Positions 1-5,626 of a stretch of DNA of 5,699 nucleotides are shown one piece after another; position 1 is the stretch's first letter; every line of letters begins with the position of its first letter. Both the position numbers and the translations under genes were made by a program. This DNA comes from Desulfobacterales bacterium (lineage in GTDB: Bacteria; Desulfobacterota; Desulfobacteria; Desulfobacterales; JASFBJ01): positions 1 to 5,699 of the forward strand of contig JASFBJ010000235.1 of the NCBI GenBank assembly GCA_030149585.1. Reading direction: 5' to 3'. The notes under the pieces are model-generated. The model was not told the DNA's origin, ran no database searches, and worked only from the letters and a program-made list of their open reading frames with translations.

Positions 1-2
1 GA

Positions 3-47
3 GCTGGTAAAATAACCTGACATCTTCTTGGTATCAGACCGCGACAT
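3..47 (-). CDS. Possible start of an unknown gene, cut by the window edge
   Basis: An ATG at 47-45 directly follows the TGA that ends the small reading frame at 167-48, and it is in the same frame. It opens 15 codons (MSRSDTKKMSGYFTS) that run to the left edge without a stop. A purine-rich GAAGAG lies 6 bases upstream and could act as a weak ribosome binding site. I do not recognise the protein. Because the frame is shared with the preceding ORF, the two could also be one gene interrupted by a TGA. Too little is visible to choose, and it may be non-coding. Confidence 0.2.
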   Translation of the reverse strand, partial: MSRSDTKKMSGYFTS

Positions 48-167
48 TCAACACTCTTCTATATATTGTTCAAAATGACGGCCCAGTTTATGAACGTCGG
101 ACCATTTAAAAAGATTTGCAGCCTTTATGTTATTCCACTGAGACGCAGGGTTGCATATATTTGGCAT
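48..167 (-). CDS. Possible 39-residue protein of unknown function
   Basis: I do not recognise this protein. The ATG at 167-165 is preceded by AGGA (176-173) with a 5-base spacer, which is better than the start signals of nrdG or engB in this window. The product has 39 residues, no signal peptide and no membrane segment. It carries two cysteines (C5, C39) and three tryptophan/histidine-rich patches (QW, KWSDVH, GRHF). It lies downstream of a terminator-like hairpin (198-242), so it would need its own promoter, and none is obvious. The following ATG is in frame immediately after its TGA. Short length and lack of homology recognition mean it may be a chance ORF or the remnant of a larger decayed gene. 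Confidence 0.3.
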   Translation of the reverse strand: MPNICNPASQWNNIKAANLFKWSDVHKLGRHFEQYIEEC

Positions 168-197
168 AATTTTCCTGTAATGGGGTTAATTTTAGAC

Positions 198-242
198 AAA
201 AAAAGGCGCAACTCAGATGTTTTCTGCAATCCAAGTTACGCC
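198..242 (-). terminator. Rho-independent terminator-like hairpin, minus strand
   Basis: On the minus strand, GGCGTAACT (242-234) pairs with AGTTGCGCC (213-205) through 9 pairs, one of them G-U, around a 20-base loop. Seven T residues follow at once (204-198). It is the first convincing stop signal downstream of the nrdG-engB-barrel gene run, although about 360 bp beyond the barrel gene's stop codon. It may instead belong to whatever gene once occupied the decayed left region. The large loop makes it less than ideal. Confidence 0.5.
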
Positions 243-385
243 TTCACTTTTTTCCCTTGAAACGGGAAACCGTAAGACATCCCTTAATAAAATTAGATAT
301 CGCTAAACGTTTTTTGTTTTCCTAACAAATGAGAAGTTCTATGTCAAGGTTTTTATGGAAAAAGCTATTCCTTATATCAATATGC

Positions 386-414
386 TTGACCGATATATCG
401 ATATATGATATTTT
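386..414 (+). promoter_or_regulatory. Possible promoter of the toxin remnant
   Basis: TTGACC (386-391) and TATTTT (409-414) are separated by 17 bases on the plus strand, directly ahead of the ATG at 421 of the toxin remnant. If used, transcription would begin at or just before the ATG, giving an almost leaderless message; no ribosome binding site is visible. The region is AT-rich, so a chance match is quite possible. Confidence 0.3.
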
Positions 415-427
415 ATTATCATGATAA
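393..427 (+). promoter_or_regulatory. Two perfect palindromes at the toxin remnant start, possible operators
   Basis: ATATATCGATATAT (393-406) and TTATCATGATAA (416-427) are both perfect palindromes. Their centres are 22 bp apart, about two helical turns. The first lies between the possible -35 and -10 elements and the second contains the ATG of the toxin remnant. Toxin-antitoxin operons are usually autoregulated by the antitoxin binding palindromes over the promoter, so these may be old operator sites. No antitoxin gene is present here, so this is inference only; AT-rich palindromes also arise by chance. Confidence 0.35.
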
Positions 428-601
428 AGGAATTCGCTGACAAGGTTACCGCAGATATTTACCATGGAACTATAGTTGTTCCCATATGACTTGATACTAT
501 TTTTTAAACTGGGATTTCTTCGTATTCCACCTGGCAATCGGCTTGAAAAAATGTCTGGAGACTTTGAAGAAAAGGCCCTCCACATCAGGTCAATTTATTA
601 A
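421..601 (+). pseudogene. Decayed HigB/RelE-type toxin gene
   Basis: Two plus-strand reading frames together recall a HigB-type toxin (RelE/ParE superfamily, ribosome-dependent mRNA interferase). Frame one, 421-489, reads MIKEFADKVTADIYHG and six more residues to a TGA; this matches the usual N-terminus of these roughly 90-residue proteins. Frame two, 488-601, contains LRIPPGNRLEKMSGD at 518-562 followed by HIRSI, which matches the family's conserved second half where the typical pattern is a (D)LR(I/V)PPGNRLEKL block followed by SIRINDQWRI. About 30 residues between the blocks are missing, the frame changes, and the final strand with the WRI and DYH motifs is gone. The remnant ends against the stop codon of the barrel gene (598-600), where a partner higA antitoxin would be expected. 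It is not functional as it stands. The family assignment comes from recalled motifs, not a search. Confidence 0.72.
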
Positions 602-1740
602 AATTTATAAGAGATCCCGGTCATTATGGCAGAGGAACTCCAGTTGACTTTATTTAATCGGGTTTCAGAAGTTGAGCTGTTTGCAAAAAAGATTCTATCT
701 GTTCCACTGGCTGTGGACCAGTGTAGATAATCCCAGTTAAGAATTAAACCCCACTTATTATTAAATTTGAAATTCCAGGCCATGGAGGCCATGAGCCCCT
801 GGCCGGTCGCCTCATGTTCATAACTTTTGGGATGAACAAAATCATTTCTTAAATTCCAGTCGGCTTTTGCATAATAATCAGCCCAGTGATATTCGAAACA
901 GACGATCAGCTCTGCCAGTTGGATAAATTTTTGGCCTCGTTTCGAAACCACCAGCAAATCCATACCGACCCAGGGACCTTTCCAGCGTGCGTCATAGGTA
1001 CTGTTTAAGCCGTCAAAATGTCCTAAAGATGGACCACCAGGCCAGGTGATTGTCTGGTTCCCGTCAGTAATGGTTAAATTTTGTTTATGAAGAGAGTAAC
1101 CCAGCAGGGGAATCAGGCTGATTGCGCCGGACTGAAAGGTAAATTTATGCCCGAGTCCGCAGGAAAGATCAAAAACCTGCCCCTTATCCGAACTGTTGTT
1201 AGAGCGCGAAAATTCATTTTCCCGATTATCACTCAGATAATCTGAATCCTGATTTTGGCCGCTTAAGATACGCCCTTTGGATAGATATGTGCGAATATAA
1301 AAAAGTTCCTGAATGTCTGCTCTTGAACATAATTTTGTTTGAAAGATTTCAAGATCTTTCCACTTCAATTCTGATAAAATATTTGGATTTTCTCCATCAC
1401 TATTGCCGGCAATATTCCAATCCAGTTGATCCAAGCGCCGGCCAACAGTAAAATATAAATCAAGGGATAGTCCATAATCGACTGTTCCAGGGAGCCATTT
1501 TATTGTTTGGTTTATTTTTGAGGTTTGAACTTTTTTAACTTGCCCCTTGGGCTGTTCGCTGACATCCTCTGCCTTAATGGGTTGTTTATTTGTTTCAGGT
1601 GTAATTTCTTTAAGGGTATTGATTTCAAGTGCCTGCGCTATCCTGAGATTATTAAACCGGAAAGTCGGACAGTTTAGGGTCTCAAAGAGAGTAAAAAAGG
1701 TCATTATATAAATTATTAGAATAAATGTGAAACGGTAAAT
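598..1740 (-). CDS. Omptin-like outer-membrane beta-barrel protein
   Basis: This looks like a secreted outer-membrane barrel related in layout to omptin proteases. Numbering from the ATG at 1704 (368 residues), there is a Lys/Gln/Glu-rich linker (about 28-66), then alternating aromatic and polar beta-strands to a C-terminal SYKF, the usual outer-membrane signal. Omptin-like landmarks are a QLDWN segment (93-97), a D153-x-D155 pair aligning with the OmpT D83/D85 motif, and a D288-x-x-H291 near where OmpT has D210-x-H212. The histidine spacing differs by one, so protease activity is uncertain. From the ATG there is no good signal peptide or ribosome binding site. Reading back in frame adds a hydrophobic stretch, FTFILIIYIMTFFTLF, and an ATT codon at 1740 sits 10 bases after AGGA (1754-1751). 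I therefore prefer a rare ATT start, giving 380 residues; ATG 1704 is the conventional alternative. It lies 15 to 51 bp after engB, depending on the start. Confidence 0.65.
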   Translation of the reverse strand: MYRFTFILIIYIMTFFTLFETLNCPTFRFNNLRIAQALEINTLKEITPETNKQPIKAEDVSEQPKGQVKKVQTSKINQTIKWLPGTVDYGLSLDLYFTVGRRLDQLDWNIAGNSDGENPNILSELKWKDLEIFQTKLCSRADIQELFYIRTYLSKGRILSGQNQDSDYLSDNRENEFSRSNNSSDKGQVFDLSCGLGHKFTFQSGAISLIPLLGYSLHKQNLTITDGNQTITWPGGPSLGHFDGLNSTYDARWKGPWVGMDLLVVSKRGQKFIQLAELIVCFEYHWADYYAKADWNLRNDFVHPKSYEHEATGQGLMASMAWNFKFNNKWGLILNWDYLHWSTASGTDRIFFANSSTSETRLNKVNWSSSAIMTGISYKF

Positions 1741-1755
1741 TAGATTTATATCCTT

Positions 1756-2343
1756 TTAATTTTGACCCAGCATATCTAAAACACCTTCCCACACAGCATC
1801 AATGCCCTGGCGGGTTTTCGCTGAAAATAAAATCAGGTCATTTATTGAAATATGCAAGTTGGCTGCAATAGCCCTGCTTTGATTTATTTGTTTTGTTTTT
1901 GAAAGCTTATCAGCCTTTGTTAAAATTATAATAAAAGGAATTTGATAATGCACCAACCATGCCATTAAATCGGTTTCTTCTTTGCCGGGACTTCTGCGAA
2001 TATCTAAAATTACAACTACTCCATGCAGTACCTCACGAGTGGTCAGATAGGTTTCAATCATTGGACCCCATGTTTTACGGATAGCTGCCGGCACTTTCGC
2101 GTAGCCATATCCCGGCAGATCTACCATAGAAAACATCTTATTGATCAAAAAAAAATTCAGCAGTTGAGTCCTGCCTGGGGTGGAGCCTGTTTTCACCAGC
2201 CGCTTGCGATTTACCAAGGTGTTGATCAAGGAGGATTTCCCAACATTGGAGCGACCCGCAAAGGCAATTTCCGGGACAAGAGGCTCAGGGTAGTGGTCTG
2301 GTTTGATAGCGCTTTTAATGAATTCAGCTGATTTTATTTTCAT
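1756..2343 (-). CDS. engB: Ribosome biogenesis GTP-binding protein EngB/YsxC/YihA
   Basis: This is a TRAFAC-class GTPase needed in many bacteria for late assembly of the 50S ribosomal subunit in the cytoplasm. All five G motifs are present in 195 residues, the usual family length: G1 GRSNVGKSS at 30-38, G2 with TPGRTQ at 55-60, G3 DLPG at 75-78, G4 TKAD at 142-145 and G5 SAK at 174-176. The N-terminus MKIKSAEFIKSA is typical of the family, which supports the ATG at 2343 even though no Shine-Dalgarno sequence precedes it. It begins 20 bp after the nrdG stop, so the two are probably co-transcribed. There is no evident functional link with its neighbours. It appears complete and intact. Confidence 0.96.
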   Translation of the reverse strand: MKIKSAEFIKSAIKPDHYPEPLVPEIAFAGRSNVGKSSLINTLVNRKRLVKTGSTPGRTQLLNFFLINKMFSMVDLPGYGYAKVPAAIRKTWGPMIETYLTTREVLHGVVVILDIRRSPGKEETDLMAWLVHYQIPFIIILTKADKLSKTKQINQSRAIAANLHISINDLILFSAKTRQGIDAVWEGVLDMLGQN

Positions 2344-2363
2344 AGATATAATAGTTTAACATT

Positions 2364-3056
2364 TTAACGAACAGTACATTTTTGAACAAATTGTTCCGAA
2401 ATTTTTTTAAACCAATAAAGTTGATCAAAACTATAACGTAAATCCTTACGATTCATCAAGCTCTGATTAAGCATTTTCTCAAATTGCAGTTGCTGAAGAA
2501 CATAGAGCTTTGCCCCATCAATAATGTTTAGAATGATTTTTAATATGGATTCATTGATTAAGGGTTTAAAGCAGGTTGTGCGAAATTCATAGGCAGGGGC
2601 TGATTCCATAATTATTTTTATTGTATTGAGTAAATCTGCAGGAGTATGCTTTTTGGCTAAAATTGGAACATAGGCTGCTGGATCAGTTTTGATATCCAAA
2701 GCCACATAATCCAGAAGACCGTTATTTATCAGTTGTTTTAATATAAGAGGCTGACTACCGTTAGTATCCAGCTTTATCAAATACCCCATTTGTTTTATTT
2801 TTTCGCAAATTCCAGCAAGCTCTGGGGAAAGACTAGGCTCACCACCGGTAATTACCACTCCATCCAGCAATCCCTTGCGGCCGGCCAGAAAATTAAAAAA
2901 TTTCTCTTCTGGTATGGGCTGCGGAAGTTGCCCCCCGGCAAGCTCAGGATTATGGCAATAGGGGCAATGAAAATTACATCCAGCCATAAAAATAATGCAG
3001 CTTATTTTACCGGGATAATCGATCAAAGAACTTTTTTGCAGGCCGCCAAATATCAT
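2364..3056 (-). CDS. nrdG: Anaerobic ribonucleotide reductase activating protein (radical SAM)
   Basis: NrdG is the radical-SAM activase that transfers a radical to the glycine of NrdD under anaerobic conditions. The 230-residue protein opens with GLQKSSLIDYPGK, typical of the longer NrdG2-type activases, and carries the CxxxCxxC cluster motif at C27, C31 and C34 for the 4Fe-4S cluster. TGGEP (70-74) is the SAM-binding GGE motif, and KLDTNG (about 94-99) and LDIKTD follow as expected of the partial barrel. The length is longer than E. coli NrdG (about 154) but normal for this subtype. The ATG at 3056 has no clear ribosome binding site, and a terminator-like hairpin lies 23 to 71 bases upstream, so its expression may depend on read-through from nrdD. 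The gene is complete and followed at 20 bp by engB. Confidence 0.94.
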   Translation of the reverse strand: MIFGGLQKSSLIDYPGKISCIIFMAGCNFHCPYCHNPELAGGQLPQPIPEEKFFNFLAGRKGLLDGVVITGGEPSLSPELAGICEKIKQMGYLIKLDTNGSQPLILKQLINNGLLDYVALDIKTDPAAYVPILAKKHTPADLLNTIKIIMESAPAYEFRTTCFKPLINESILKIILNIIDGAKLYVLQQLQFEKMLNQSLMNRKDLRYSFDQLYWFKKISEQFVQKCTVR

Positions 3057-3078
3057 AATGACCAGTGTGATGGTTTTT

Positions 3079-3127
3079 AAAAAAATACAGCCCTGTCAGG
3101 AAAAATCATAATTTTCCCCTGACAGGG
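3079..3127 (-). terminator. Hairpin terminator or attenuator between nrdD and nrdG
   Basis: CCCTGTCAGG (3091-3100) and CCTGACAGGG (3118-3127) form a perfect 10-bp stem. After a small internal loop it continues with 5 A-T pairs (3102-3106 with 3111-3115) and closes with a CATA loop. On the minus strand the stem is followed, after five bases, by seven T residues (3085-3079). That fits a rho-independent terminator for nrdD, weakened by the five-base gap before the T run. It ends only 23 bp before the nrdG ATG. With no good promoter between them, partial read-through is the simplest way to express nrdG. Confidence 0.75.
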
Positions 3128-3146
3128 GATAAAAAAAAGACAGGGG
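3116..3146. repeat. Repeated GACAGGGG next to the hairpin
   Basis: GACAGGGG occurs at 3121-3128 and again at 3139-3146, separated by an A-rich stretch. The first copy also belongs to the 13-base near-palindrome CCCCTGACAGGGG (3116-3128). On the minus strand this supplies two alternative 5' arms for the single 3' arm at 3091-3097, so two mutually exclusive hairpins can be drawn. Whether that has any role is unknown. Confidence 0.5.
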
Positions 3147-3184
3147 TAGAATGTAAGTTTAAGCATTTGCCTTTTATAAGTGCC

Positions 3185-5440
3185 CTATGCTCTTTCTGAA
3201 TTATAAGCTTCGGGCATTTTTACTGAAGACGGTGGTGGTGACGCAATTTCAGTTTTTTTTTGATCAGCTTTTGCATGGTTTAATTGTTTAATTTGAAATT
3301 TTTCAGGGAACCGGTCTGTTTTTGTCGCGGCTCCCACACTCTCATGGGTTGGTTGGGTTTTAAAAGTTTTTCTCATGCTGTATTCTGCCTGCTTGCCGTT
3401 ATTCCACTGTTTGATAGGTCTTAAATACCCGACTACCCGCGAGTAAACTTCAGTCTCCTGATTGCAACTGGAGCATATGGGCTGCTCACCAGCAAGATAG
3501 CCGTGACTCGGGCAGACGCTAAAAGTCGGTGTTAAAGTAAAATAAGGCAAACGATAATTTGAGGCTACTTTTTTGATCAGTCTCTTAACAGTGGTTATAT
3601 CACTTAACTGCTCGCCTAAAAAAATATGAAGTACAGTGCCGCCGGTGTAAAGGGTTTGAAGCTTATCCTGCAAGGTCAGGGTGTTAAAAATATCATCAGT
3701 GTAATTTACCGGGAGCTGTGTTGAATTAGTATAATATGGAGCAGCACCCTGCTGATAATCAATTTCATTGGCACAGACAATTTCAGGATATTTCTTTTTA
3801 TCAATTAATGATAAACGATACGAGGTACCTTCTGCCGGGGTTGCCTCTAAATTGAAAATATCACCTGTTTGATCCTGAATACTGGAAAGCATTTCCCGAA
3901 TATAGTCCATAACTTCCACTGCAAAGGCTTGCCCTTCAGGAGTGCCGATATCTGTTTTAAGAAAATTGAGACAAGCTTCGTTCATACCAATGATGCCGAC
4001 AGTGGAAAAATGATTTTTCCAGTATTTCCCGGAACTGTTTTTTACATCCCTTAAATAAAATTTGGAATAAGGGTAAAGATTTTTTTCAGTAAATTTTTCA
4101 AGAATTTTTCGTTTGATAGCCAGGGAGTCTACAGCTAACATTACCAGCTTTTGCAAATCATTGAAAAAAAGCTTCTTTTCTGAATGCAGGTAACCAAGGC
4201 GGGGCAGATTAATCGTAACTACTCCAATAGAGCCGGTTAATGGATTGGCACCAAAAAGCCCTCCCCCTCTTTTTAATAATTCGCGGTTATCTAAACGCAG
4301 GCGACAGCACATTGACCTGGCATCTTCAGGTGACATATCAGAATTGATAAAATTGGAAAAATAGGGAATCCCGTACTTGCCGGTCATTTGCCAGATTTTT
4401 TCCAGGTTTGGATTCTCCCAGTCAAAATCTTTTGTAATATTATAGGTGGGAATCGGAAAGGTAAAGACCCTTCCTTTTGCATCTCCTTCCATCATAACTT
4501 CGGCAAATGCCTTATTAATCAAATCCATTTCAGGCTGAAAATCAGCATAGGTTGCTGATAATTCCATACCTCCTATAATTATTGGATGATCTTTTAAAAG
4601 AGGCGATACCTGGAGATCCATTGTTATATTGGTAAAAGGTGTTTGAAATCCAACCCGGGTGGGAATATTTATGTTAAAAACAAATTCCTGGAAGGCCTGT
4701 TTAACCTCTTGATATTCAAGTTTATCATATCTGACAAAGGGAGCCAGTAAGGTGTCAAAATTGGACAGGGCCTGGGCTCCGGCTGCTTCCCCTTGAAGTG
4801 TGTAAAAAAAGTTAACAATTTGTCCCAGAGCTGTTCGCAGATGTTTGGGAGGAGCACTTTCCACTTTGCCCTCTACCCCTCTAAAGCCCTGCTTTAAAAT
4901 ATCAATCAGGTCCCAGCCAACGCAATAAACTGAAAGCAGACTTAAATCATGAATGTGCAGATCTCCTGATTTATGAGACTTTCGAATATTCGGCGGATAG
5001 ATGCTGTTTAACCAGTATTCAGAGGTTACATCTGAAGAAATGTAGTTATTCAGCCCCTGCAGGGAATAACACATATTACTGTTTTCCTTGATTTTCCAAT
5101 CAAGCTTTTGAATATAGTTATCCACCAGGGCAACACTTGCCTTTGTAGCAATACTGCGCATGCGGGCATGCTGATCACGATAAATGATATAGGCTTTGGC
5201 TGTTTCAAAATATGAAGAATCCAGCAATACCCGTTCCACAATATCTTGAATTTCTTCAACTTCAGGCTCAGACCCGAGTTGTAGCTGATTAGCCAGGGTT
5301 AATACTTTAAGGGTTAATTTTTTTGCTTCCCGTTCGCCAAAATCGCTGGTTGCCTTGCCTGCTTTGGCAATGGCGGACGTTATTTTGAAGGAATCAAACT
5401 CAACTATCTGGCTATTTCGTTTTTTTATTTTATCAAACAC
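3185..5440 (-). CDS. nrdD: Anaerobic (class III) ribonucleoside-triphosphate reductase
   Basis: NrdD reduces NTPs to dNTPs with glycyl and thiyl radicals in anaerobic cells. I start it at GTG 5440: AGGAG (5451-5447) lies 6 bases upstream, and the ATP-cone begins right after (about 8-92, KRNSQIVEFDSFKI onward). A longer in-frame opening to 5518 exists but overlaps the promoter. In this 751-residue form, the catalytic barrel follows, with GDLHIHD at 159-165, C173 in the YCVGWDL motif, and the CC pair (378-379) of MCCRLRLD, where the thiyl cysteine is expected. The C-terminal metal site is C643, H646, C656 and C659 (CxxH then CxxC). The radical glycine is G671 in SRVVGYLRP, and RKTF ends at 693. 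The motifs resemble the Thermotoga-type rather than the E. coli-type enzyme. Unusually, 58 further residues (694-751) follow, rich in Lys, Pro, Ser and Thr. The gene appears intact. Confidence 0.96.
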   Translation of the reverse strand: MFDKIKKRNSQIVEFDSFKITSAIAKAGKATSDFGEREAKKLTLKVLTLANQLQLGSEPEVEEIQDIVERVLLDSSYFETAKAYIIYRDQHARMRSIATKASVALVDNYIQKLDWKIKENSNMCYSLQGLNNYISSDVTSEYWLNSIYPPNIRKSHKSGDLHIHDLSLLSVYCVGWDLIDILKQGFRGVEGKVESAPPKHLRTALGQIVNFFYTLQGEAAGAQALSNFDTLLAPFVRYDKLEYQEVKQAFQEFVFNINIPTRVGFQTPFTNITMDLQVSPLLKDHPIIIGGMELSATYADFQPEMDLINKAFAEVMMEGDAKGRVFTFPIPTYNITKDFDWENPNLEKIWQMTGKYGIPYFSNFINSDMSPEDARSMCCRLRLDNRELLKRGGGLFGANPLTGSIGVVTINLPRLGYLHSEKKLFFNDLQKLVMLAVDSLAIKRKILEKFTEKNLYPYSKFYLRDVKNSSGKYWKNHFSTVGIIGMNEACLNFLKTDIGTPEGQAFAVEVMDYIREMLSSIQDQTGDIFNLEATPAEGTSYRLSLIDKKKYPEIVCANEIDYQQGAAPYYTNSTQLPVNYTDDIFNTLTLQDKLQTLYTGGTVLHIFLGEQLSDITTVKRLIKKVASNYRLPYFTLTPTFSVCPSHGYLAGEQPICSSCNQETEVYSRVVGYLRPIKQWNNGKQAEYSMRKTFKTQPTHESVGAATKTDRFPEKFQIKQLNHAKADQKKTEIASPPPSSVKMPEAYNSERA

Positions 5441-5446
5441 GATTTT

Positions 5447-5451
5447 CTCCT
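5447..5451 (-). promoter_or_regulatory. Ribosome binding site that sets the nrdD start
   Basis: AGGAG is read on the minus strand 6 bases before GTG 5440. It is the only strong Shine-Dalgarno sequence near the possible starts, and the start it selects begins just ahead of the conserved ATP-cone. The upstream in-frame alternative at 5518 is a TTG that coincides with the -35 element, so it cannot be translated from the promoter proposed here. Confidence 0.85.
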
Positions 5452-5490
5452 GTAATATGATCAATGTAATTTTTTTAACTAATAAATCAA

Positions 5491-5518
5491 ACTTTACAAG
5501 ATATAGCCCCCATGTCAA
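5491..5518 (-). promoter_or_regulatory. Predicted sigma-70-type promoter of nrdD
   Basis: On the minus strand, a perfect TTGACA (5518-5513) and TAAAGT (5496-5491) are 16 bases apart. Transcription would start near 5484, leaving a leader of about 45 bases before the GTG start, with the AGGAG ribosome binding site in it. The -10 element is imperfect. One NrdR-like box overlaps the spacer and -10 and another lies just upstream of the -35. Confidence 0.6.
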
Positions 5519-5541
5519 GAGAAAAATACTATATGTTGTGG
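5494..5541 (-). promoter_or_regulatory. Pair of NrdR-box-like operators upstream of nrdD
   Basis: The minus strand reads CCACAACATATAGTAT (5541-5526) and GGGCTATATCTTGTAA (5509-5494). NrdR, the ATP/dATP-sensing repressor of ribonucleotide reductase genes, binds paired 16-bp boxes of the form acaCwAtATaTwGtgt, usually about three helical turns apart. The first copy matches most positions including the core; the second keeps the central CTATAT and TTGT. Start-to-start spacing is 32 bp. The second box overlaps the promoter, as expected for repression. The assignment rests on motif recall and spacing; nrdR itself is not in the window. Confidence 0.72.
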
Positions 5542-5594
5542 TTTTTATTTTTTACCCTTTGAACCATCCTATAATATGCATATGTCGTTTTCAT

Positions 5595-5610
5595 GCCGTC
5601 AATAAACGGC
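5595..5610. repeat. Short hairpin between transposase tail and nrdD promoter
   Basis: GCCGT (5595-5599) and ACGGC (5606-5610) form a 5-bp stem with a CAATAA loop. It lies 17 bases beyond the stop of the partial transposase gene and could belong to its 3' end. There is no T run on either strand, so I do not call it a terminator. Confidence 0.3.
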
Positions 5611-5626
5611 GGAATTCAGGGGGACA

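Noticed and set aside
48..50. TGA between the two small minus-strand frames as a selenocysteine codon
   Set aside because: No known selenoprotein motif context and no evident SECIS hairpin could be checked in the few bases left; a simple stop is more likely.
66..260. 64-codon plus-strand ORF near the left edge
   Set aside because: It starts with TTG without a binding site and runs through the terminator-like hairpin; no family features.
252..271. TTTCCC/GGGAAA inverted repeat as a second terminator
   Set aside because: The stem is only about 6 bp with weak pairs and has no T run following it on either strand in the right place.
355..408. Short plus-strand frame MEKAIPYINMLDRYIDI upstream of the toxin remnant, in the same frame
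   Set aside because: Only 17 codons, no binding site or recognisable motif; it overlaps the possible promoter and is probably chance.
322..585. 87-codon minus-strand ORF after the barrel gene
   Set aside because: It is antisense to the HigB-like remnant, has no ribosome binding site and no recognisable motif, and its codons are explained by the decayed toxin on the other strand.
5441..5518. 26 extra N-terminal codons for NrdD
   Set aside because: They lie before the ATP-cone, lack a binding site, and overlap the -35/-10 and an NrdR-like box; GTG 5440 with AGGAG is much better.
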